DNA from: Coprinellus micaceus
Lineage: Eukaryota; Basidiomycota; Agaricomycetes; Agaricales; Psathyrellaceae
Assembly (NCBI GenBank): GCA_951394405.1
Contig: OX596341.1
Location: 1,178,001-1,242,000, forward strand
Direction: 5' to 3'
DNA length: 64,000 bases
Below the pieces are notes generated by a model that was given only the letters and a program-made list of their open reading frames with translations, made no database searches and was not told where the DNA came from. This document shows, piece by piece, positions 21,478 through 31,600 of the stretch. Every line of letters begins with the position of its first letter. The first letter of the stretch is position 1. A program made the translations under genes and the position numbers.

Positions 21478-22397
21478 ATGAAATTCGCACTCGCAACTGT
21501 TGCCATTCTCGCAGCTGCGCTCCATGCGTCGGCTCAGAGCCTCTCAGTGTACGTCGACTTCGACCCTCTACAGAAGAGCCACGACTGACTAAACACCACC
21601 ATTTTGCTCCCTAGCATTTCAACCTCTTTCTCGGGTAACGGTTGCCCTCAGGGATCCGGCACCACCATTTCCGTCAATTGTGAGTGCCTCGTCCTTTCAT
21701 GCGCACCAGTCGCCTATACCTGCCTTAGCGGGAGCTATCAACTACACTCCCCCTTCCACCTTTGCGGGGTCCACTGGGCCTAACGTCCCAGTCCCCTCGA
21801 ACCGCGCCAACTGCCAGATTTCCGTCAACGCGAAGTAAGCGTCGGCCTTAGCACCAGTGTCAGTTCGTCGCATATTGAGTTCCGTGCCTTTAGCATCTCC
21901 ACCGGGTGGAGGTTCAGGTTCGCGCAGACCAACACTGTAAGTCTCGGCATTCGGACACCCAATGGAAGGCACTTATCTTGGCCACCCCGCACGCAGCCCG
22001 TCACGGCAAGCACTCCTAGCGGAAACTCCAACCAAGTGACCAACACCTATTTCTGTAAGCGAGGGCGCTCTTCTCTCTTCGCGCTGGAAAATGCTGACGG
22101 CGATCGAACCTAGTCTCGAGCGCCGCTGGTACTACTGGAACTGGTACGACAACTATTACCACAACAGGCCCGACCACTGCAAACACGGTGTATTCCCCCA
22201 CCAACGTCTGGAGCTCGTGCGGCGGCAACGCCATCACGAATATCAATACTGCTCTCCGTGCCATTGGAAGCGCTGCTGGGAGTATCACGATCGCGGGTGT
22301 CATTGTAAGCGGCTTTCTACTCGTTTCTCGAACAAAGGAATCGACTTAACGGATGAATTTTCCGCAGAACACTCCCATTATCTGGGAGACCTGCTAG
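21478..22397 (+). CDS. Secreted DUF4360-type small protein (right copy)
   Basis: Seven exons: 21478-21548, 21615-21679, 21729-21834, 21894-21936, 21997-22054, 22114-22304 and 22368-22397, giving 187 aa. Signal peptide MKFALATVAILAAALHASA. Motifs: FSGNGCPQGS, RANCQISV, VWSSCGGNAITNIN and C-terminal IWETC. The six introns sit in the same positions and phases as in the left-arm copy. Function unknown; secretion is inferred from the signal peptide. Confidence 0.87.
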
Positions 22398-23600
22398 ATC
22401 CCTTTGCCTGTATCGGGAGTGGGTCGTTACAGCGTGCATATGTGTGTGTGTGTGAGTGTGTATTCTTCATGGCATTCCCAGAGCGAGATCGTCGCCACCT
22501 AAGCGCCCATCTCTCGTGCCGAAACTCCTCTCCTTACTGTCCGTAAATGAAGTGGCAGTGGTCCATTGTATAGTAGTGGGTGACTTTCCACAGTGACTTT
22601 TATAATCCGCATTAGAATCCAGGGTCGTGGGAGGCAGGTCGGACCTCGAAATAGATTAAACCACTATCCCATTAAACCATAACGATGAGAGGTCACCAAC
22701 CTCAATAAAAAAAATCGCGCTGACCAGACTTTCCTCGATAAACTTGAAGGTCGAGCTGTTGTGCCCTTTGGGGACTCGTAAGCTGGTCTAGAGTATCATG
22801 GTGCGACCCAGACTCACCATGGGCCGTGGCCGACGCAATGCGTGCAAATAAGCGCCCGTACTGTGGAGGTCCACTCGCGGCATTGCGCTGGCAGGTATCG
22901 TCGTGGGAGGATCCTTCGCTCAAGAAGGCAATCGAAGAATAATCGAGGGGTTAAGAATCTATTCGAGGGGGGTAGGGGCCTCTTCCAGATATAAGGTTTA
23001 GTCGAGCACCTCCTTGACAGCTCGTGACAGGGGGACCGACGCCCATCTCGATTCGACCTTCGGCATACCGGCTTGCGCGTTCTACAGCGCCCAAAATCGT
23101 TTAGAAATAGTGAAAGATTTTTATAATCGCTGTGGAAAGTCACCCAGTGAGCTATTTGTTGAGGTGAATTTCGCCGGTTCGGAGCCGTACGTAACTGCGT
23201 TGGGCTTCTGTCAATTCAACCTTCAACGCCTTCGCCGGCATTTTCCGATGAAGCCACTAGCCTCCACTAGCATGGGGTTGAAAATGCATAGCCTTCGACC
23301 CCCATTGGCTTCTATCCTCCCCCACCTCCGCGCGCCGAAACTCAAGGGACCCTCGCCCCGTTGTTTTGATTCATTCATGAGGGATGTAAACCTTGCTGTA
23401 GAGTTCATGTCCCAATTTGCGGTTCACTGCACTGCACAACGGGCGGTGCGGGCTCTGGAAGCCCGAGGGCCACCTCTCTGTGACCCCCTTGCCTTTTTCA
23501 TTTCCGGTAATACCACGTGTAATGAACGAGGCTGAACAAAATGGGATGCTTAAGGTGAGGTTGTTCGGAGTGACTGGGCATTTCCCTCACCCCTGCGCCC
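22398..23600. other. Intergenic region with the TIR element
   Basis: Outside the TIR element only short frames without domains are seen (for example 22702-22923, 23014-23535). A (GT)n tract is at 22441-22460. Confidence 0.45.
22577..23146. mobile_element. Candidate non-autonomous TIR element (570 bp)
   Basis: A perfect 17-bp terminal inverted repeat, TGGGTGACTT TCCACAG, lies at 22577-22593 and, inverted, at 23130-23146; both are followed inward by a similar A/T-rich stretch (TTTTATAAT / ATTATAAAA). No transposase frame lies inside. I could not find a clear target-site duplication, so the exact ends and the superfamily are open. Two dispersed motifs occur nearby (22499-22510, 22848-22858). 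Confidence 0.5.
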
Positions 23601-26229
23601 ATGCTCGTAGCGATCCTCACCATCTTCCTCAGCCTCTCCTTCTTCGGGCTCACCTTCCCCAACTTCTTCCATGGCGCTCATCATTTCGTTCTCGAACGTT
23701 TGACGAATATATCCGCTTTTTTTGTCACTTACAACGAGCAAGACGACAGCCACATCTACCGCAAATGTAAGTTTGCTTCTTCAGTGGCTGAATGGGCGCT
23801 GACAGCACTTGCAATTGTAGGGTTGTTTGAGCACGTCGTGACGAGCGCCCTTCACGACGCGGGTCACACTCCCTTGCCCCCAAGGTGCTATCCTGGGACG
23901 AGGGTCAAAGTCCAGGCAGAAATGATGAATTGGGTTGCCGATGAAACACTCAGCAAATTCCTCTGGCTTACAGGGCCGGCAGGAGTAGGGAAGACCGCGA
24001 TAGTAGGGACAATCGCGGACGACTACAAGGAAGAAGGGGGACTCGCGGCGAGCTTTTTCTTCTCAGCTTTCTCAGGAGGCCCTTATCGTCAGTCAAAGGC
24101 CAGGTTCATATCGACCCTCGCGTACCAGGTTCTCATTCATCTTCCGGAGATCGACAAGAAAATGGTTGCCGCGATCAAGGGCGACCCAGCCGTTTTCGAC
24201 AAGCGTCTGGACGAACAGTTCAAAACCCTTATTCTGGAACCGATACGTGAGACGATGGAAATGGGTTGCTCGGACCCCTCGGATTGGCGCAGGATCCTCC
24301 TTGTTGACGGGCTCGATGAGTGTACCGCCGAGCAGGATCCCTCAGCATCTCCAAGGGAACTTCGTCGACGGACGGAGGCCACCCACCAGGAAATTCTTAC
24401 CATCTTATATTCCGCCGTCGAGAACCCTTCCTTTCCCTTCCGCATCATCCTTGCAAGTCGACCTGAGGAGGCTATCTGTCAGTTCTTCTTGACCCAAACC
24501 CAACACACCGAACTATTTTTGGATGAGAAGTACGCCCCCAGCGACGATATCAAGCACTTTCTCGAGGCCAGGTTACGCGAAATCCAAAAGCGTTACGACC
24601 TACCCGACAACTGGGTCCCACAATCCGCAATTCAGCTTTTAGTTGATCGCGCGTCCGGCCAGTTTATCTACGCTGTGGTCGCTATTCGATTCATTGAGGA
24701 TGGAGATGAGCTCCCGCAGCAGCAAATGCAGATGCTGCTTCGGTGGTCCCCGGAGCCGAGTCGACCTCCCGATTCAAATCCGTTTGCAGCGCTGGACGAG
24801 CTATACACGCGCATCCTGATGACAAGTCCCAAGCCCGACCTCGCCGTCAAGTGGATTCTTGCGATAAATCGATTTCGGAAAGAAGGACCATACACTCCTG
24901 AGGCCATCAAGGACTACCTGGAATCCGCGGCGGGGGAAACACGGTTTCTGCTGGGTCGTTTGAACTCGGTGATCCATGTCAGCACTGAGCGGAATTCCGA
25001 CCTACCCCTCTTTCACCTCCACCATCAGTCGCTCCTCGACTTCTTAGGCGACCCCAGCCGATGTGGTCAGTTGTACGTGGATAAGGAAAAGGTGGAGGGG
25101 TTTCTCCGGGAGCGCTGGGCGAAAATCTTGGAAGGTGTGTTTCCCGCAACCCCTAGTCATCTTCAATGCAGCTATGCTGACTTGCGTTGCCAGGGAGAGG
25201 CCCACACCGCTGCTTTGGCCGGGATGCAGCCATACACCCCGATTTTCTTGACCTATATCTCGATTTATCGATGTACCAACCCCAGGTAGTCAGCCATGAG
25301 GAAAGGAAGTGGTTAAACGCAATGGCGGGTACTGTCATTTTGTGAGTGGGTTTGCAAACAAGGGGTCAGAATTTGCTAACTACATGGCTACAAACAGGCT
25401 GTTAGGAAAGACGGGAGTCGGTAAAAGCCACGTAAGGACACGTGATCCTGCACTTCCATCGACTCACATAATTTCACTCACAGTTCATCAACGTTGCGGC
25501 GGGAAGGGCCATTGCGACTGTTGGCAACTCTCTCGCTTCCTCATCTGTAAAAACTTGCAGCTTCGTTCTCGACAACCCAACCCTTCCAACCGATGCGTCC
25601 ATCACCAGCCCCAAAGTCGTTCTTGTCGACGCACCGGGCTTCGACAATACATACGTGAGTGACAGCGAAATCCTGCGGGAGACCGCGAAATTTCTAGGAG
25701 AACTCGAAAGGTGTGATTCAATTCCCCCACTTGACCGCACACTGAAACCGAGAGTAACGCATGCTTTCCCACTAGGCGCCGTCCTGGAGCACAGTTGGGA
25801 GGCGTCATCTACTTCCAAGATATCACCGAGGACCGTCTAATTCGTCCGCCAGTACGCCACTTCTCTGACCCAGAACTTTGTTGTCGCTTCCTCGTGGTAT
25901 CGACCAAGTGGGACATTTTTCTAGCTTCGTCCGTCGGCATCCCCGAGGAAAGGGAGGGTAGGCTAGCAAACGCAGTTTGGAGAGAGGCCCTGAGGAAAGG
26001 TGCCAGAATGGCCGAACGATATGACAATACCACCAGTTCCGCAAGGGCTATCCTTTCCCAGCTCCTTGGTTCTCAGCCCTTTGCCATAGAGGTACTACAA
26101 AAGGTCCTCGCACGCATGGTAGTGCAACTGCAAAAACACGAATTATCATACAGAAAGACGAAGGTAGCACTTAAACGCTTCGTTGGATTCTTCAGCTTCA
26201 GGAAGGTGAAGCATTTTACTACATTTTGA
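23601..26229 (+). CDS. NACHT NTPase reading in frame into an AIG1-like GTP-binding domain
   Basis: Exons 23601-23766, 23821-25134, 25194-25341, 25398-25431, 25484-25710 and 25776-26229 give 780 aa in one frame. After an N-terminal segment with a possible membrane helix, the NACHT domain begins with HDAGHTPLPPRCYPGTR. Walker A is GPAGVGKT (107-114), Walker B ILLVDGLDEC (214-223), then LASRPEE. This matches the NACHT proteins of mushrooms (NLR-like). From M537 a G domain follows: G1 GKTGVGKS (546-553), G3 DAPG (603-606), G4 TKWD (673-676). No stop separates the two when the 25342-25397 intron is removed; if it is retained, a TGA at 25343 ends the NACHT part. Two abutting genes, the second starting at ATG 25322 (244 aa), remain possible. 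A role in self/non-self or cell-death signalling is by family analogy only. Confidence 0.75.
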
Positions 26230-26944
26230 CTTGGAAATGTTAACTCTAACCATCCCTATCGTCTTTGAATAGTATGTTAAGTGACTAGCACACCTCACGA
26301 TGGATGGGAATGCAGAGGGACTGGAGCATTAGGATATTGCTCCAACGGTTGTATTGAGTGGAGAGGGATGGTGTCTAGCTAGTTGGTAGGGCGGCATACT
26401 GCGACGGCGTTTGAATCGAGCCTCCTCGTTCAGTATGAGCTTTTGTGTAGCCGACGGCCAAAGTTGGCTGCCAAACTCACCACATATCAATTCTTCATAG
26501 AACTGGGAGCGACAGTGTGTTATTTCATTCCCAGAAAGTGCTGGTGAAGGCTCGGCATCTTCTTGTTACTTACGCGCAGGTCAGAAACGCAACCAAAAGT
26601 CCACGCTTGCCTGTTCCCCAATCTCTGCTCCCGAGTGGCAAGCCCAGCTGGCCAGGATGGCGGCATGTCCCGGTCCACGCTCATGTCCCTCCAGTGCCGG
26701 GGGTCTCAAGGTAACCATACCAGCCAGTTTGAGCCCCTTTATCTAGGCGATGGATATGAGAGCTCCTTTGCATTGGCCCATTCGCCCCCCACAGTAGACA
26801 GGTTCCAGGATCTTCCCCTCAGATCCTCAAGTTAACCACCGGCTGTGAAGCTTTTGCCAACCTACACGACAACTATCCCACGGCAGGGAGCTAGAAAGGA
26901 TTATCGGATTTATCCCTACTCCAAAACGAACCGCTTCAACGGCT
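26230..26944. other. Intergenic region
   Basis: Contains the first ~245-bp direct repeat (26295-26540). Nothing else supportable; small frames at 26517-26835 have no domain. Confidence 0.45.
26295..26540 (+). repeat. Direct repeat, copy 1, with tRNA-like promoter boxes
   Basis: Starts ACGATGGATGGG and matches 28366-28612 in direct orientation through GATTGCTCCAA-like, GGCGGCATAC and TGTGTAGCC landmarks. Near 26377 it has TAGCTAGTTGG (like tRNA box A) and near 26409 GTTTGAATCGAG (like box B), but the distance is about 13 nt too short for a normal tRNA. It may be a SINE-like or tRNA-derived repeat. Confidence 0.5.
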
Positions 26945-28225
26945 ATGAAATCTAGAACGACTTTCGGGGACCAGGAGCGTTGGTTGAACGTCGAACAATG
27001 GGTGGAGGCGCAACGAAAGCAATGCCCGGAACAACTATCGACGCAGGTCTCGACCGCTGAAGCGAAGGGGAGATATGCTACTCGTCTGGCGGGTGTGTTA
27101 TGGGAGCGGTTTGAAGGATGCGAGGCATGCATGAGGTGCGCAAGTCTCGAGATTGGCTGTTATCGACAGAAGGGCTCCGGCGGCGCGTACTCAGGGCCTT
27201 CAAGCTGCTGGGCATGTCGCGACTCGGGAACGGTGTGTTCCCCACTTCGGCTTGCCGAGTCGCAGGCCAAAACCACTGCCCAGCCTCCCAACGACGGAGA
27301 GGCCTTTCTGAAGCCTCTGCCGACCAACCCTTCCATCGACCAGTACCCCTTGTCAAGATTCCTGGCAAAACATGACTCGTTGGCACTGTCAGCGCGGCCC
27401 ATTGCAGTCACCTCCATGCTAGCTGATGCAACGAATCATTCACTCAACTCAAGCTCCAGTACTGCTATCAATTTAACTCAGGAGGTTTCTTCATCCGACG
27501 TCCCCTCCATTCCAAGTGCAGCCCCAGAAATTGGCTTCCCGGTTTCTCTGTTGTTCGAAAAGCTGGGCGCTCTGAGTTGTGAACCAGAAGCTCGCGATGA
27601 TCCGCTGGCGTCTTTGGATCCCCCGGTCATCCCTCGGGTAGGAGAAATGCCCGTACGCGAGTGTGATGGCTTTACAAGAGGCATGGGAGACCCTCCCCAC
27701 ATCTCCCTCCCTTCCTTAGGCGACCGTGACGAAGCCGCATCTCTGGTCACTGTACTGCACAATAGAGCTCGGTTCGCAACGACTGGTAAGAGAGGCACTC
27801 ACTCCTTCCTCGACGACGAAGAGGGCCCACCACAAGAGTTTCGGAACCCGATGATCCAAGCCCCCGATGCGACTCCACTTGTTCTCGCTATGCATCAGCC
27901 TGGTCGCCCAATCCAGGCCCGTAGCCTTGAGGCGACTGACCTCACGAAGTACAGCAAGAGACGCAGAGTGTGGATCGATTCTGACTCTCAACTCAACTCA
28001 TCTGGTCGACGACCTCCACCGACCGGCATCGATTTGGTGGCAGCAAGCCGGAACCAAGTTCCAACCGCATGGGGGGGACCAACCATCGACTCTGGACCCG
28101 ACCTTTGGCTGGTTCCCTCGCGATTCGAGCTGCTCACCCTCCGCCGACGCTCGTCCCCCCACGTCCCCTCCCGATACGCCTTCTTATTTGTTCGCGACGT
28201 TGGCTCATTTCCAGAATTCGAATGA
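26945..28225 (+). CDS. Hypothetical protein with Zn-cluster-like cysteine pattern
   Basis: A 426-aa single-exon frame with ATG at 26945. Residues ~62-96 have CMRCASLEIGC, then 15 residues, then CWACRDSGTVC: CX2CX6C-X15-CX2CX6C. This resembles the fungal Zn2Cys6 binuclear cluster, though the loop is longer than usual. An N-terminal part with QERWLNVEQWVEAQRKQCPEQ is probably helical; the rest is Ser/Pro-rich. DNA binding and a nuclear role are inference. Near 28069 a run of seven G precedes a second long open frame (ending 28382) that is more natural in composition, so the true C-terminus may lie in that frame through a frameshift or a missed intron. The gene lies between two direct repeats. 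Confidence 0.5.
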   Translation: MKSRTTFGDQERWLNVEQWVEAQRKQCPEQLSTQVSTAEAKGRYATRLAGVLWERFEGCEACMRCASLEIGCYRQKGSGGAYSGPSSCWACRDSGTVCSPLRLAESQAKTTAQPPNDGEAFLKPLPTNPSIDQYPLSRFLAKHDSLALSARPIAVTSMLADATNHSLNSSSSTAINLTQEVSSSDVPSIPSAAPEIGFPVSLLFEKLGALSCEPEARDDPLASLDPPVIPRVGEMPVRECDGFTRGMGDPPHISLPSLGDRDEAASLVTVLHNRARFATTGKRGTHSFLDDEEGPPQEFRNPMIQAPDATPLVLAMHQPGRPIQARSLEATDLTKYSKRRRVWIDSDSQLNSSGRRPPPTGIDLVAASRNQVPTAWGGPTIDSGPDLWLVPSRFELLTLRRRSSPHVPSRYAFLFVRDVGSFPEFE

Positions 28226-28365
28226 TGAGTCTACTTATCATACCTCAGAATGCTCTGGGCTTGTGTCTGGCCCCGCCTGCTCGCACCCAGGTCACTACGC
28301 CGCCTCATCGCTAGCCCAATGTCACTCGTTGCTATCGGATCCCAAGGCTATCGGCGATTACTTAC

Positions 28366-28612
28366 GATGGATGGGGAGTTAGAGGGATTAGAGCGTTAGG
28401 GCCTTGCTCCAATGACCAGTGGAGAAGGATGGTGCCTAGCCATTTGGTATGGCGGCATACCGCGCCAGGGTTTGAATTGAGGGGAGCCTCCTACTCGTTT
28501 GGGATGGGCCTTTGTGTAGCCAAACTCACTATAAGTATATCAATTCGTTTTTCATAGAAATTGGAGAAACGTTGTTTCATTTCCCCAGAATAAAGTGAAT
28601 GGTCAATAGGAA
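28366..28612 (+). repeat. Direct repeat, copy 2, with tRNA-like promoter boxes
   Basis: Second copy of the repeat at 26295-26540, 2.07 kb downstream. It has TAGCCATTTGG and GGGTTTGAATTGAG at equivalent positions, with a small hairpin (GCGG CATA CCGC) between them. Confidence 0.5.
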
Positions 28613-31600
28613 ATGAATGTGCCAGCCAAGGCAGACGGTATTCACGGGCGCTTGATGATGCTAGCAGGATTACTCGGCGGCTCCCGCGATATTCAACCTC
28701 CGATGAATTGGACAAAGGGCGAGCGTCAGCTTTTGGCAACACGTTTCACCGTGACCAGAACCTCCTCTACTCGCATTCAGTTCTGCTCGGTGTTCATCGC
28801 TCATATCTCACTGCCAAGTCGCCGTTCATATGTGAATTACGTGACATAATAGAGCTATATGAACTGTTCATGAAACCTTTACCGCCTGGAAATGCTCACA
28901 GACTAGCTCTCTTAGGCTCTCCTCCACCCTTTCACAGTTGCCGAGCCTCGTGCTGCATCGACTTCGCCGCTTTTTCTCCCACCGCCAGGAACCAGGTATT
29001 CCATTCAAACATTCAACAGGAAGTCATATGGGGGAGGACGCGAATGAGGTAGCTCCGGGTACGTATTCAGTTCGCTCTGCCGCTCAGAATCCCCAATCTA
29101 CTTCGGACTTCCTCTCCTGGGCATTGAATGATCATGAATTCCTTCTCGTCTTCTGCAAGGAGCATTCAACTGCGAAGGCTATCGATCGTTCTCCAGCATA
29201 CAGGATGACTTCATCGGCCGGATATGCTCCCAGAGGCACTGCAATCGCCTGTTCAGCCATCGATGCCAACCGCCGCTGTGTTACCGCACACGGTGGTCAT
29301 TGAATATCGTCGACGACGAGGAGGATATGACGCAGGCCAAGGAAGATCCAGCCTTCCACAGTTCCAAGCCCGCAAACTACAGTACCCTGTGACCTTTCTT
29401 TGTCCATTTCGACGTCCCCATTTCAATTTGTCGTGATGTGACACAATCTGACAACCATCCCATAAGGTGTCCCTGTCATTTTTTGGGACAGAATGCCCTC
29501 ACGAACGCCTCGGAGGAGCCGCTGGTCGGGGAAAACGTCCCCGAGTCGGACGGTGCCTTGCGGGCTTCGATTGGCCTCAAATTTACTGTCTGTCGCCCTC
29601 TGTCACCACCTTTGACGCATGTTTGTTCAGGACAAGGGCTCTGCGCAAACGATTCTGTTCTCGTGCGAGCACACAGCACATTCGGATGTCTCGTGTTCCT
29701 CATTCAGCCACATTCGTCATTTCCTGGCCTGCGGACGCACATCTGGTGATGTTCGCCTTTGGAGCTTCACTTCGTTGAGACGATTGGCGAGCTTGATCGA
29801 AATCTAACTTTAGCTTCAACAAACTTATCGATGCACGAACCATGCCTCGAGGCGCATGAAAGTACCCCATGCAGGTATGTTTTTCCATCTGGACTCGACG
29901 TAACTTACGCTGACCTTGAAATGAAGTGTTAAGGTCCGTTGACGAGCGCTCCAAGCCATCCTGAATCTTAACTGACTCTGAACAACCGCTTCAATCACAG
30001 ATTCTATTGAAGGCCCAGCCCTGCAGCCTCTGGTTCCCAAACTTGTCCATATTCGACGTTCAAGGGCCTTTCTTGGGAGGACTATGTTTAGTCACGCTCT
30101 TCGCTGAAGCTGTGGAGGCACACTCTTCTGCGTCGCGCATGATGACCAGGGTGTCGTCCGACCCATTAGCAGGCCCTTCGAGGCGAAGCTTCGTCTATTT
30201 TCGCGCACCACGGATGTGGACAAATGATTCACGGCTCATTGCTGCATTGGAACCAGGATTTCGATTGAACGCACCTGCGGGGCGCCTCAAACTGGCAGCG
30301 GCGCCTCCTCTAGTTGTCCAGCCCCCCCATGAGTTTGCGTTGGCCCTCATGAAACGCACGTTCAGCCTCTCGAGATCCGGGCATGACCAGAGAACAATGG
30401 TGTCTGTCGCCACTCAGGAGGGCGCGGCGTGTTGAGGGATCAGGTACATCCATGCACGACCTCCCGCCACTCCCGTCGACTTAGCACAAGTTGGTTGTGG
30501 AGGGCCCTTTCCATATGGGCTCCACTGACACACTCCAAATTAATGCCCGTCCGACGTAACCGCGTTTTCCCTCCATCGCCTGGTCCAGTGAGTCGCCACA
30601 CCAGACCTCATCCAGAAATATATTGGATCCTTATGACCCTCTTCAGCAACGAGTGCCCCCCTTGCTTCTTCATCTCATGTTGTGGGTGGGCAACGTAAGT
30701 CTTTCTGATTCTGCTCTCTATTACTTCGAGCGCTTATGTATTGACTGCCAATGGGGTTCCCCCACAGATATATTGCATAACATGACTGCGCTTGAACTGA
30801 TATATCCCGTTCAAATGAATGGGCAGCGGTAGCACGCGTATTTTGCCTTCTCAATTCTTGTGAAGTTTTCTAATCGGCGGTTGTCTTGCAGCGGAGGCCG
30901 TGGCGCCCGACCCTGATCACGGTCGCCCCCACTATTCGCAACCGACGAGTTGTGTGTCCCTGTGGACACTGCTTGTACCTCGAACGGGCTGCATGTTCTA
31001 CGCTGGATATGATGAACTCGAGAGATACATAGACGCCCTGGTTGGGCGATAAGGTGCCGTCGGCTTGGAGGCGCCCAAATTGACATATGGAGTGGGAACT
31101 GGCACCTCGTTGCATCACCTTGTCACCTCTTGTCACCTCCTCACCTGGTGAGATAAGGCCGTCGTTACGGCAGAGAACTCACTAATTTACGGATGGGGCG
31201 AGCAAGTGGGGCTCGCAACCTTCGATAAGAACGCCGTCGCCGACCCTTGGAGAGGATATTCAGGGCAAGATAGCAATTTGGCAACGCCCAGTATCTCTAC
31301 TAGCCTTCGCAACTCAATGCTAACTTATCACAATCTTTTGTACTCAGGAAGCGAACGCACGACACTTGGAGAATAGGTGGAGAAGAAGACCTGGGAGAGT
31401 TCCACAGCCCGGTGAGCAAGAACATTCCAATTCCAGCTCGGCCAAATGTATGAATGCACTTCGAGATCTAATGGCGCCGGAGAACTGGTGTGGGGCTTCA
31501 CCGGGCGCCTGTTCAAGCCTGTTGCCCTGTTGGATCGAGGTCGGTCTATCTTGAGGGGTCCCCTCGAGGTTCTATGTGACGAACTGAAGAGGAGGCATAT

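Larger units (their letters stand above)
17570..22397. repeat. Right arm of the large imperfect inverted duplication
   Basis: This is the inverted counterpart of 6529-11050. It carries the plus-strand pheromone-like gene (19568-19753) and the DUF4360-type gene (21478-22397) in the same relative order and spacing. Similarity covers non-coding sequence as well, so this is a segmental duplication and not two independent gene copies. Confidence 0.85.

Noticed and set aside
6529..22397. Mating-type B locus
   Set aside because: Pheromone-like genes are present but no seven-helix STE3-type receptor could be found on either strand; orphan pheromone-like genes are common in mushrooms.
26376..26425. 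A tRNA gene
   Set aside because: Box A- and B-like words are present but spaced too closely, and no full cloverleaf can be drawn.
26295..28612. LTR retrotransposon with two LTRs
   Set aside because: The internal frame has no gag, reverse transcriptase or integrase motif, and the repeats lack TG...CA ends.
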